Assembly: GCA_012184525.1 (NCBI GenBank)
Contig: WOFQ01000064.1
Span: forward strand, 1 to 64,000
From: Xenoacremonium recifei
Taxonomy: Eukaryota > Ascomycota > Sordariomycetes > Hypocreales > Nectriaceae
Direction: 5' to 3'
Length of the DNA: 64,000 nucleotides
The position numbers were made by a program, and so were the translations under genes. A model generated the notes under the pieces. That model saw nothing but the letters and a program-made list of their open reading frames with translations. It searched no databases and was not told the DNA's origin. Shown piece after piece: positions 54,494-64,000 of this stretch (position 1 is the first letter of the stretch; each line of letters begins with the position of its first letter).

Positions 54494-56845
54494 TCAAATA
54501 ATACCATATATACCGCCGGCAACGTCTTGTTCAAAATCCAAACCCAGCGTTTCCCAAAAGCCCATACCGACATTATCGTCAAGTGAAAACAAGGCTTCTT
54601 CGGTCAGAGCATCCAGACTGTATTGCGACATACATTGGGGCCCTCCCTGTATATATCCTTGCCCATCTGCTCTTCCTGGAGCGATTTGCGGAGGAGTCTG
54701 TTCTTGGGCCGGGCTCTTGTCTTCCCTCGATTGAAGCACTCCTGCGGCAAAAGCTAAAGCCTGGGCGAGGCGATGCTTTGCTGCGGCAGCCCACCATGTT
54801 GAGCCGAGGCTTTTTAGAAGGACAACGACCTCGGAGTATTTCTGCTGTGATTGCTTTCGCGTTGCAGCGTCGGTGGATCGTGGAAGTGAAACATCATACC
54901 AGAAGATCAAGAGACTGTTGACCAAGGCATAGACCGTAAATGGCCAACTGAATCGGAGTACATTGCGAGACTCCATCACTTGAAGCCTGTTGGTTATCCC
55001 CGCGGCATGGTTACGACAAATGTTTCGTGAGTTGTGTGATGCCAATTCGCGTGAATCAGTGTAAAGGAGAAACGGCCGGTGGACAAGGATACAGACCGCG
55101 TCAACACTATTTCAGTGACATTAATATGCAACGTTCGCGGAAGCAGGACGGAAACGACTCAGGACTTACTGCGTCAGCAAGATGGCGCACCAGAGCACAG
55201 AAGAATCTTGCTCAATATTCGGAAGGGCATCCTGTATTCTTCTTCCTGGTATAAGAGTCTGAACAACATCTTGCGCAAAGGTTTCCAGACTCGAGACCAT
55301 ATGTTGTCTAATCATCACCCCTCGTGGCGTAAAGAGCGTAGTATGGTCCTCGCCAGGAGAATATAGCTTTCTTACTGCCTCCTCAATCAGGAACGCCAAA
55401 GAAATGTTCAAAAGCGTAACTTTGCTAGTCAAAGGATCTTCGTCTTCAAGATCCTCTGAAGAGAGCGGTTGAGCATCACAGTCGGTCTCGTTAACAAGGA
55501 ATGGTGTTCCCTCTTGAGCGGCATTGAACCGATCCATGGCATAGGCAACCCACCAAATCCGACGTAGCAAAGACTGACTCTGGACGTTTGGGGCTTGCTC
55601 AGTAGACATGCGCCTGTGGAGGCCCATCTCTTGACAGATACGAATAGCCAGGCCGAGATTGTCAATGGCCGAGTTCACACCTTCTCGTCCCTCCCAGTGA
55701 ACGCTTGCGATAATTGTTGCTTGAACCACGCAAAGGCGGTCCGTAGGCAGGCCCACCTCGATCAAAGCCCTCAGCTTGGAGTGCAGCTCATCACAGAGAA
55801 GTCGTCTCTCCAGAGATGCTTTGGAGTTGCGCTCACTATATCGAGTCCCAGCGAGGAAGATGGCCCGAAGAACCAGAAGAGAAGGGGGCGAAGCTGAACC
55901 GTAGTACGCCGCAAGAAATTCCTTGCGGTCTAATACCGGAAGCAATGGATGAACGTGTGTGAAATAGAGCCCAAGTAAGTGAGAACACTCATCCACGCAA
56001 GGGAGCTCGAAGCAGCCCATGGAGCGTAGGTACTGCATTCTCGCCGCAGGAATGCCATATCCTTGGTAGTGGGCATCCCAGTCATAGCCATGAACGCCGA
56101 TTCCGGACCGCTGCAGTTGCCTTGAAATGCTTATGATCGGATCTGGGGTTCGAAAGGAGCAGCTGTTGGTGACGATCTTGTGCTTCAGCTCTCGTTGCAA
56201 TAGCGCAGACAAGGGATTAGTACCGGAGATCAACTTCACTCCGGCGTTTTTGGCATTCTCTCTTGATTCGCCGCTTTTGTCTTGGAGGATCTGTAGCATA
56301 GTCGCATATCGTAGTTCTGTCGAGCTTGTGGCTGCTGGTTCATCGCTATTGTCGAGGTCCTGAGAGGTCTCTGCGCTGCGAGATGTATCTTGTGCGTTGC
56401 TCAACTCGTTCTCGCTCTCAGGAGAAAGAAACCAGGTGTCTGCTGCGGTCAAAGGGTTCAGAGCAGATGTCTCGTTAGACACTGGTGGGTTTGTTTGTCG
56501 CGAATCTTGGAACGTCGAGGGAACGAGAGGAGTCTCGTAAGTGGACTCTTGTAGATTGACTGAAAGATCGGAAGCAAATGAGCAGAGCTTCTTTTCTTGC
56601 TCACAGCGCTGACACTGGCGCGACTTGGTGGCCACAATACAACCCTTCTATAGCATCGTCAGTAGCGCCACCTGCAGACAACAGTCGCCTTTAGTTACCT
56701 TGGATTTTCGGCAGTTCTGACAAGCCTGCAAAGCTTTCCGCCGTTTAGGATTGTGACCGTTTGCTTCGAGGTCAAGCACACTCTGCATGATGGCAGGAAG
56801 GCTGCTTCCGAAGATGTCGGAAGACCCGGTGTGGATAATGGACAT
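54494..56845 (-). CDS. Zn2Cys6 transcription factor
   Basis: Exons 56845-56699, 56647-55170 and 55106-54494 give 745 residues; a second ATG at 56788 (MQSVLDLEANG) would give 726. The first intron falls inside the zinc cluster: Cys42 and Cys45 are in exon 1, and Cys52, 61, 64 and 71 in exon 2, with the canonical 2-6-8-2-6 spacing. The fungal-specific transcription-factor domain spans about residues 230-530 (YFTHVHPLLPVLDRKEFL; RRIWWVAYAMDRF). The third exon supplies VCILVHRPFLLY and an acidic tail. It is convergent with the porter at 52423 and tandem with the porter at 57184-58946, so it may control one or both. Confidence 0.9.
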
Positions 56846-57183
56846 AAGCCTGGATCACGAAGGGAAGACTCGGGGTTTTGTTTTCCTTTTCCTCTCTGCT
56901 TCCCCGTGACTCCCCGCGAAGAGGAGAAATCATGGAGTATTGTAGGAACCCCCACTTACAATGCTCCGTACAGGGACATTTTGAAGGGAAATGAACGTAT
57001 TGTGCAGTGATCGCCAAAGATTGTGGGCTGAGCTGACCGGAAGCTAACCACTCTTGCCAAATAGAGTCACAACGGCCTTGACTCGGTTTCGGTTGGATCA
57101 CAGACTCCTCTCGTTGGGCCTGGAACTCTGGGAACGTATTTCATAACTAGATTGCGTACCTCTAGTCATTTGCTCTATATCTA
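56846..57183. other. Intergenic region
   Basis: Promoter of the Zn2Cys6 gene and 3' flank of the next sugar porter. No repeat or site stands out. Confidence 0.5.
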
Positions 57184-58946
57184 TCACCTAGCAGCTGTCT
57201 CCGACTCTATCACAGTCACTCCTCCATCCTTCTCGGCCTCCCGCAGCATATCCTCTTGATCCAGCTCATCAGCGACCTTGTTGCCATACAAGCCAATCTT
57301 GTACCATGGAAGCTCAAACAGCCTCTCAATTGTCTCAAGACTCCGACCCGAAGCCTCCGGGATACAAAGCCAAGCCCATGCTCCTCCAAGAATCGTGATG
57401 GCGCCAAAGAACCAGAAGGTACCCTGGGGTGTGAGCCCCTGTCCATAAAGCAACATGCTGGGCAGTGCCTCCGAGCTGCCGTACTGGTTCGCAAAGTGCA
57501 CAGCCATGACCAGTGACGAGCACGCTGCACGAATACGCAACGGGAACAGCTCTGCCGTGAGTAGATACTGCGCACTGTTCCAACCCAGCGCCCAGCCAAC
57601 ACCCGAGATATAGATAGCCACGATGGCTGCAGTTCCAGCGCGTGCCTGCGAAGGGCTCGCCACGAAGCCGTCATCGCTCGCAATGCCTGGCACAGCCGTT
57701 AAAAACGCCGCAACGTACACCATGGCCACAGTCTGCAGCGCAATGCCAATGAGCAGCGAGCGCTTGCGTCCAATCGTATCTACCAGGAACAGACAGCACA
57801 CCAGCGCGGCCACGAACTTGACCACGCCGAAGATGGCCGTCGAGAACAGTTGCTCATCCTGGCCTGACACGCCCAGCAGCGCGAACAGATCGGCGGCATA
57901 CAGCGTGATGGCGCCGCCGCCGGACCAACAGGCCAGGAGCTGTGCCGTGACGAGCAGAAAGATGCGATATGCCTTGCCAGGCGCGAGGAACATCTCCTTG
58001 AAGAGACCGGCGGCACCTTGGCCTTGTGTGGCTTCTAGCTCGGCACGATATGAGGTCTCGATGTGCTGTAGCTCGGCCACGCAATAGGGATGGTCGGCAG
58101 GGAGACCGCGCAGTTTGCTCAGGGCTGTAGCGGCCTCGGCGGTCTTGTTGCGGCTGACGAGGTACCGCGGGGACTCAAGCTGAAAGGCGGAGAGGATTAG
58201 GATGATGCCTCCGAACATGAGATGCAGAGACGTCGGGACGGCCTGCGGAAGCAGTATATGTTAGCGAGTACACGGACGCTGAGTCTCATGAGACTTACCC
58301 AGCGGTTGTAGCCATCTGGCATGTGAAGCTGTGCGCCCCAATTCGCAAAGTACGCGAGCATAATACCGAGATAGACGGCGCCGGTGAAGACGCAAGTACA
58401 TAGTCCACGGATGGGCGTCGGGGAGATTTCAGCGAGGTACACAGGCGCCACGACAACTGTCTCGCCAATCCCGATACCAGCAATGAAGCGGCCTGCATAC
58501 ACGGCACTAAGGCTGCCCGAGTTGGCCATGAAGATGACAATGCCGACGATCCAAACGACACAGAGCTGCCGGGTCGCCCACACACGTCCGATGCGATCAC
58601 AGATAGAAAAAGCACTGCATCCCTCCCTATATTAGCCATTGTTTCTAGACGAGCAGAGCATTAACAAAACTCACATGAGAGCACCGGGGATGCTGCCCAG
58701 CTGCACCATCGCCGAGACATTCCCCTTAACGCGCGCCAGCGCCGCCGCATCCAAATCCTCAATGCCCACCAGCTTCTGGAACGCCGCCGAATTGAACGTC
58801 CCCGTGATAAGACCCTCGTCAATGCCGCGCGCCGCGCCCATAAGCCCGAAGGATATCACAGCCAGCCAGAGACGCCAGTTGTACACCTGGCGGGGGCTGT
58901 CGTCCAGCGCGAGGCGGAAGATGTTGGTGCCCAGTCCACCAGCCAT
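57184..58946 (-). CDS. MFS sugar porter
   Basis: Exons 58946-58675, 58626-58299 and 58242-57184 give 552 residues. The TM1 motif reads GAARGIDEGLITGTFN; the TM2-3 loop DRIGRVWATRQ, the VAPVYLAEISPTPIRG stretch and the terminal PEASGRSLETIERLF place it in the sugar-porter family. It differs from the porter at 52423 in lacking the QQWSGI TM7 motif; here TM7 has LACWSGGGAITLYAADLF. That suggests a different substrate. Its promoter is shared divergently with an alpha/beta hydrolase gene (514 bp), hinting at hydrolysis of the imported compound. Confidence 0.92.
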
Positions 58947-59460
58947 GACAGGCGAGTTGAGAGAAACTCAATGGAAGAAATGAAGGGGAGAGAGGATGCG
59001 TTGGTGAGCCCTCGCGACTTGATGCAGGGCCATGTTGCCGTCGAGTCTTGTCTTTATATACCCATCTAGGGCCCTTGAAAAGGTCGCTTCGCAGAGTATG
59101 GGGTCGCGGGGTGAAGAATCTGGGGGACTGCCGGAACTCCGTAGTGCGGGAGGCTAATTCAGCACCGGAATCCCGTAGTGTCTCATCCGCCGTGCATTCA
59201 GATCCAGATCTGGGGCTGGCCATGATTCTGGGCTCCCCATGACAATTATTTGCTTCCTCATAGGTTTACAAATGCGTCTTTTATGGTATATTTCGAGTCA
59301 TTTACGAATCATTCTTGGTCATCAATTTGTCTGGTCTCATTTGTGCAGCTGCATGTGCCACCCTGATATTCTTCTTCTCTAACTCATACTATAATCGCTC
59401 TTCGCTTTTACCCCTACGGCAATACCACCCTCACTATTCGACTGTTCTGGCTGCCGTTTA
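58947..59460. promoter_or_regulatory. Divergent promoter, sugar porter / alpha/beta hydrolase
   Basis: 514 bp between two outward-facing start codons. No clear operator repeat is visible. Confidence 0.5.
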
Positions 59461-60432
59461 ATGTTCAATACAAAACAACGGAGACAAACAAACATGTCGA
59501 AACAAACACCATCGCCAGAAATGACAGCGTCATCACCAGCCAGCTCCCCCGAATACCTCCCAACACCACCCTCCACCCTCCGCAGCTTCGACGAATACGA
59601 CTCCGAATTCGTCGACGAGCTCTTCATGATTGGCAAAATACCCTTCACAGCCTCCTCCCACGATAACCGTTTCTCTTACACCCTCTACGTGCCACCCACA
59701 TACACAACCCTCACCGCTCTCCCGCTCGCCGTGCTGGTACACTCGAGCTGGCGCGATGCAACAGAACTCCGCGACGCTTTCATACCCTGGGCTGATGCAA
59801 ACGGTGCCGCGGTCCTGTGTCCCCTTTTTCCGCAGGGCATTGTCATCCCCGAAGATCAGGATAATTACAAGGCCATCGAGGCCTACGACATCCGCTTCGA
59901 CCTAGAGCTTCTGGCCATGGTGCAGGACGTTGAGCAACGCTGGCCTAGAATTCAGACACAGAAGCTCCTCATGCAAGGCTTCAGCGGTGGCGGACAATTC
60001 GTGCATCGCTTCGCGTATCTTCACCCAGACCGTCTACACGCCGCCGTCATCTGCGCGCCAGGCAGCGCAACCCGCTTAGACTGGGAGGTTGACTTCCCCC
60101 ACGGCCTAAGAGGCATGGAGGAGCGCTTTGGGTTCTGCTGGGACGCCGAGGCGCTGCGACGGGTGCGCACATTGATGCTCGTGGGCGAGGACGATACGGG
60201 GATTCGACACCTCGTGGCAAGGCGGAAATACAACGACGCAACTGGATCGATACCTAACAGACAACAGGTGCTGGAAGAGCTTTGCATAACGTGGACGGCG
60301 TACGGGATTGAGGCGAAGTTGGAGCGAATACCCAATGCAGCTCACGAGCCAGATAAGATGTACGCGGCGACGGAGAAGTTCTTCACTCAGGTTGTGGCGC
60401 AGTTGAAACGCGAGGAAGAGAGGAACATGTAG
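59461..60432 (+). CDS. Alpha/beta-hydrolase-fold protein
   Basis: A single-exon gene of 323 residues; an in-frame ATG at 59494 (MSKQ) would give 312. The nucleophile elbow is Ser175 in GFSGGGQ. The likely acid is Asp244 or Asp245 in VGEDDTG, and the catalytic His is His295 in NAAHEPDKM. The oxyanion region is VLVHSSW. There is no signal peptide and the N-terminus is Ser/Pro-rich, so it is probably cytosolic. Similar proteins are annotated as esterases or acyl hydrolases. Its divergent sugar porter and convergent Zn2Cys6 gene suggest a small catabolic unit. Confidence 0.88.
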   Translation: MFNTKQRRQTNMSKQTPSPEMTASSPASSPEYLPTPPSTLRSFDEYDSEFVDELFMIGKIPFTASSHDNRFSYTLYVPPTYTTLTALPLAVLVHSSWRDATELRDAFIPWADANGAAVLCPLFPQGIVIPEDQDNYKAIEAYDIRFDLELLAMVQDVEQRWPRIQTQKLLMQGFSGGGQFVHRFAYLHPDRLHAAVICAPGSATRLDWEVDFPHGLRGMEERFGFCWDAEALRRVRTLMLVGEDDTGIRHLVARRKYNDATGSIPNRQQVLEELCITWTAYGIEAKLERIPNAAHEPDKMYAATEKFFTQVVAQLKREEERNM

Positions 60433-60628
60433 GCATGAGAGACCATTTGGACTGTGTATATTAAGGAGGCAGCCAAAGAGTATGCCCTCATGACTAGTCA
60501 GCACCCTCTTTGAACTTGAGGGTTGTGGATTTTAGTATTCGGATCGAGGTCAGGAACTTGGTTGAAGACGATGGATGTTTTATATGATCAATAACGGGTC
60601 TAGATAATGGGTTCGGGCTAAAAGAGAG

Positions 60629-62158
60629 TCATATTAACATACTGTTGACAAGCTCCGTCCACAGCTGATGCTTATCAACAGTCCAGCCATGCATCCCCTT
60701 CTCCTGGCGAAACATATCCCAGTACAGATTGGCTCCCATCCGTGACTTGCACGCAATGTACCCAAAGCCCGGAGTATCTGCCGTGCCCGTGAGCAACGGC
60801 TTCAACACCGTCCGAGATCGCGTCGCATAGTCACTTCCAAACGAAAGAGGCAGCAGAATCGATAGGGTTCTTTCAACAAAGGCTCGACTAGCACTGCCGT
60901 CGTCACCCTCAAGACGGAAGCGCGACTTGTCCATCTTGGCAATGAAGATGCACGCGTACACGAGGCATCGCAGGATGTGCATCGGGAGCGTCTCCCACGG
61001 CAGCGGGCCTAGTAGGTCGGCAATCTCAACGGCAGCTTCGCGTGCAGCCCGGGCAAGCGGGAGGAGATGCACGTCCATGGAGGGTGGCATATCGTCAGCG
61101 AGACAGAAAGCTCCCACGGTGACGAGTGTGTAGCGGGCTAGGATCTGGCTCATGAGCGCCGTCTCCGGGAGGCCCTCGAGGTAGAGCTCGACCTCGCGGC
61201 GCAGCATCTTCAGCAGCGTCAGACGTTCTGAGGGACTCGCAAGGCCTGACGGGCTAGTTCCGTGATAGCTAATAGCATCTAGGAAGCGGTTACGAATGGC
61301 CACGAGGCGACACTGCTCGGCCACAGGCACGGCAACAGTCTTAAGCATGCGCGCCAGGGCCTCATCATGGCGCACCGTGCCGACAACGCCGCCGCGGCTG
61401 CTCACCTGGTGATCGGCAAAGTACACGGCACACCAGGTGGCATCGCGCGCAGCCGGCGAGTATCGCGTCTGGTGGTCGGGCCGCGAGTCCGTCACCTGCT
61501 GGTACTCATGCGCAAAGCCCGGGCGATGCAGCCCGCGGTCCACAGCAATGGCATAGGCCACGCGCGCGTACAGATGGATGTTGTCGCCGCCGCGGCCGTC
61601 GATGGCGTCCAGCGGCCATAGACACAATAAGCAGAGCGCCTGGCACTCAGGAATGCCCTGGTGCGCCGTTGACAGCACGCCGGCGGCGAGAGACCGCAGG
61701 CGAGGCTGCAGTCGCTCAAAGCGCGCACGATTGGTGGCCTTGCTGGCGATGGTCACGATGGTCCAGAAGAGCAGCGGCGATTCGACCAGACAGGCATAGG
61801 GGTCCAGCACCTCGAGGAAGGGGAAGTGTGGGTGAAGGCTGGTGTAGAACTGCGCAAAGGCCTGGCGGGCTTCGTCGAGGGTCAGCACCGCACCGTCGAG
61901 TGACATGGAGACGGGAGACGATGGCGATAATGATTCTTCGTCACGGGTCGACTGAGCCTCCGTGACGATGTGCAGGATCTTGTCCCGACTCTCCTCCTCA
62001 TCCTCATCATCAGCGTCAATGTCACCCTCCATGGCGCATCGCAGACCGCGCACTCGACACCTCGTGCAAGGCGCAGGATGTTGCTTCTGCTTGTCGCAGC
62101 GACTCTTCTGGAGCCGACATCGCTGGCATGACTTGATGCGGACGCCTGGCTTGTGCAT
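60629..62158 (-). CDS. Zn2Cys6 transcription factor
   Basis: An intronless frame of 509 residues from ATG at 62158. The zinc cluster uses Cys11, 14, 21, 31, 34 and 41 (spacing 2-6-9-2-6), followed by an acidic linker (DIDADDEDEEE). The middle region (about 100-400) has the fungal regulator pattern QFYTSLHPHFPFLEVLD, WPLDAIDGRG and HLYARVAYAIAVDRGLH, as in ARO80/LEU3-type small regulators. It is convergent with the alpha/beta hydrolase gene. The target is unknown; local control of the neighbouring porter and hydrolase is an inference. Confidence 0.9.
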   Translation of the reverse strand: MHKPGVRIKSCQRCRLQKSRCDKQKQHPAPCTRCRVRGLRCAMEGDIDADDEDEEESRDKILHIVTEAQSTRDEESLSPSSPVSMSLDGAVLTLDEARQAFAQFYTSLHPHFPFLEVLDPYACLVESPLLFWTIVTIASKATNRARFERLQPRLRSLAAGVLSTAHQGIPECQALCLLCLWPLDAIDGRGGDNIHLYARVAYAIAVDRGLHRPGFAHEYQQVTDSRPDHQTRYSPAARDATWCAVYFADHQVSSRGGVVGTVRHDEALARMLKTVAVPVAEQCRLVAIRNRFLDAISYHGTSPSGLASPSERLTLLKMLRREVELYLEGLPETALMSQILARYTLVTVGAFCLADDMPPSMDVHLLPLARAAREAAVEIADLLGPLPWETLPMHILRCLVYACIFIAKMDKSRFRLEGDDGSASRAFVERTLSILLPLSFGSDYATRSRTVLKPLLTGTADTPGFGYIACKSRMGANLYWDMFRQEKGMHGWTVDKHQLWTELVNSMLI

Positions 62159-62307
62159 AGCCCGCAGCTTGTGTCAAAAGAATGAGGTGATTGTCGCGAT
62201 AGGTGCTGTGTCGAGGTTATAAGCGAAGGGAGTCTTGCGGAGTAATGTCGGAAAACATACCGTCCTAGTCTCGGCAATTTCCCTCCCAGCTTAAGGGCAT
62301 CGTCAAC

Positions 62308-63603
62308 TCAAGTGTCTATCCTCTCGTCCAGCCAATCCTCAACTATTCTCTCCCCAAGCTCATTCAGCTCGGTTCCCTCACTCTCAGCCCCAACTTCAAT
62401 CATCCTCACCCGCCTCTCCACCTCGCCGTCCCAGCTATCAACATCATCATCCCACTTGCTCCTCTCCTTCAGCTCCACCTTCTCGATGCTTCGCTGCATC
62501 AACTCGGTAAGCTCCTCCGCCTGGCTTTCCAGCGTGTTGCCCTTGACCTTGAGCTTCCGCTTGATGCCCGTCTGGCTCTTGCCTTTGCTCGTGCTTGTGA
62601 TGGTGGCTGCTACCGGAGAATCGTAGAGGAGGAGCATCTCGGGGATCTTGAGCGTCGACTGCCGCGGGGGAAATACCATATGCGACTTCCGAGGTGTTTT
62701 TGCCGGGCTCAAATTCGGTTCGTCAGGGTTCATCAAGGCCTGCATCGCCGCTGCTTGAGCGACCGACATGTGGAAGGTGGATGGGATTGCGAGTCCCGGG
62801 TTGTGGAAGAACAGGCTCGGACTGGCAAAGGGGTCGAAAAGGTGAGCTGGTGACGCGAACAGGTCAGAGAGCCTCTCCTGCATCCGACCTAGATGTGTCC
62901 CCTCTGTTGCTTTCAAGTAACCCATACTCGTGCTCACGGTCGCCTTCCGCTGCTTTGATGGCCGGTTGATGGGGTGGTCCGGCAAGAACATGGTCCAGTT
63001 GTAGACGCCATTGTATGCAATGCCTCCACGGATGGCGAAGGGCATGTGCGGGTGCGTCTCGGTGAGAGCGAGGGAGGTTGCGAGACTGGCGCCCAGGAAG
63101 GAACCGTAGACATACATGTCCCGGCGCTGGAATCCGGGAGGCGCAAAGGCTTGGGCCAGCCAGGCGTAGGCAAAGGAGGTGTCATGGACAGGGGTTGGCC
63201 ATAGGGAGGAGGTGCCTGAGTCTGAGTCTGAGTCGTCGGCATCGGGGCTCCAGCGGTAGTTGATACTAGCCACGGGCTTATCACGGAGGAAATTAGGGAG
63301 CAGGTCCCGCGACGGCGTTGAGAGTTGTGATGATGAGGGGAAAGAGGGAAGATGGATGAATATGGGAGAGCTTTGTGGGTGCTCATTGATGTTGTAGAGA
63401 CTGTCAGTCGTCAGTTCACTCTAACACACAGGATGAGTCTGTCTGTCTTACTCAATGCTGACACTCCCAGCCGAGCCGCAGCTCACGTCCACACGCTCAT
63501 GGTTCTGATTCTGGGTGCTATACAGGCGCACTCGCCTCCTCCTGAGCTGACCGGCAGTGAAGGCAACGAGGCGGAGACGGCGGCGGATGCACCATGCCGG
63601 CAT
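62308..63603 (-). CDS. Alpha/beta-hydrolase-like protein, two exons
   Basis: I join 63603-63452 and 63400-62308 across a 51-nt intron (GTAAGA...GACAG), giving 414 residues. The longer open stretch alone starts at a GTG and misses the first 93 residues. The N-terminus (MPAWCIRRRLRLV) is Arg-rich and could be a mitochondrial presequence. Core signals are SSPIFIHLPSF, an alpha/beta strand with the His-Leu-Pro oxyanion loop; KPVASINYRWSPD; and the nucleophile region YVYGSFLGASLATSLA. A proline-rich linker and a charged C-terminal helix (RSIEKVELKERSKWDDD) follow. It resembles fungal 'alpha/beta hydrolase fold' proteins of unknown substrate; the acid and His of the triad are not obvious. Confidence 0.78.
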
Positions 63604-64000
63604 CCCGCATCACGGCACTCGATCAACAAGCCTTGATAGACTGATAAAACGCCCGGCAACGTGATTCGCAAGCTGCAGACGCGGCCGCCTTCGTATCAGA
63701 CGCTGCTGCGCGTTTCCGTCATGCAGATCCGGATCAGCCACTCAGCCGGGAGCGAGCCACGCAGAAACTCAATCTCTGCTGCGACCACACTGGATAAGGT
63801 AGGCAGTTAACTCTGTGTGCCTTGCGGGGAAAGAGTGTCAAGATGAACGAAAGCGAGGTGGTGGTGGCGTTGGCGGGCGCGAATCTTGAAATGCAACAGC
63901 CCATTCAGAGGAGGAATCCGGGACAGAAAAGGCCCAGCCCAATCGAACGCAACCGGTGACACGGAGAGTTTCCTACCCTGGAGCTGGACGGCACCGACGC
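63604..64000. other. Right-edge region
   Basis: Promoter of the hydrolase-like gene; nothing else can be supported before the window ends. Confidence 0.45.

Overview
This window reads as filamentous ascomycete chromosomal DNA (Pezizomycotina, probably Eurotiales-like). The evidence is short spliceosomal introns (about 40-90 nt, GTNNGT donors, CTAAC-type branch points), four Zn2Cys6 regulators, several MFS sugar porters, an NRPS-like reductase and densely packed genes on both strands. Exon joins were worked out by hand from reading frame and splice signals and are given in each entry; none has transcript support.

Left edge to about 8 kb: the 3' part of a tRNA-like gene, a divergent pair of intracellular glycoside hydrolases (GH3 with PA14, and GH5), then a lactose-permease-like sugar porter whose upstream region carries CreA-type sites. 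This looks like a small beta-glucoside utilisation locus.

8.6-24.3 kb is the most striking region. A 2-oxoglutarate/Fe(II) oxygenase, an NCS1 permease, an NRPS-like adenylation-thiolation-reductase, a Zn2Cys6 regulator, a fused D-carbamoylase/hydantoin racemase and a D-hydantoinase are contiguous. The last three activities plus the permease match the classic bacterial hydantoin-utilisation set (transporter, racemase, hydantoinase, carbamoylase). Splicing out a 63-nt intron joins the carbamoylase and the racemase in frame as one polypeptide of about 598 residues. Every promoter region of the cluster carries copies of a motif CTTGGCCGAC (or its complement), including a perfect 16-bp palindrome and three copies at exact 20-bp spacing in the regulator's own promoter. 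I infer a self-regulated hydantoin/ureide cluster that also contains tailoring or biosynthetic enzymes.

24.4-52 kb holds housekeeping or ordinary genes: a CorA-like membrane protein, a 1727-residue NO VEIN/sacsin-like ATPase with a C-terminal DUF3883, a secreted histidine-phosphatase-like protein, a six-span membrane protein, a P-loop kinase-like protein, a 1208-residue coiled-coil protein, an acidic AT-hook nuclear protein, a PP2A activator (PTPA), a small Pro/Ala/Glu/Thr-rich protein and a Gfo/Idh/MocA oxidoreductase.

52-64 kb is a second transport/regulation neighbourhood: two sugar porters, two Zn2Cys6 regulators and two alpha/beta-hydrolase-fold proteins. With the adjacent oxidoreductase it resembles a catabolic locus of unknown substrate.
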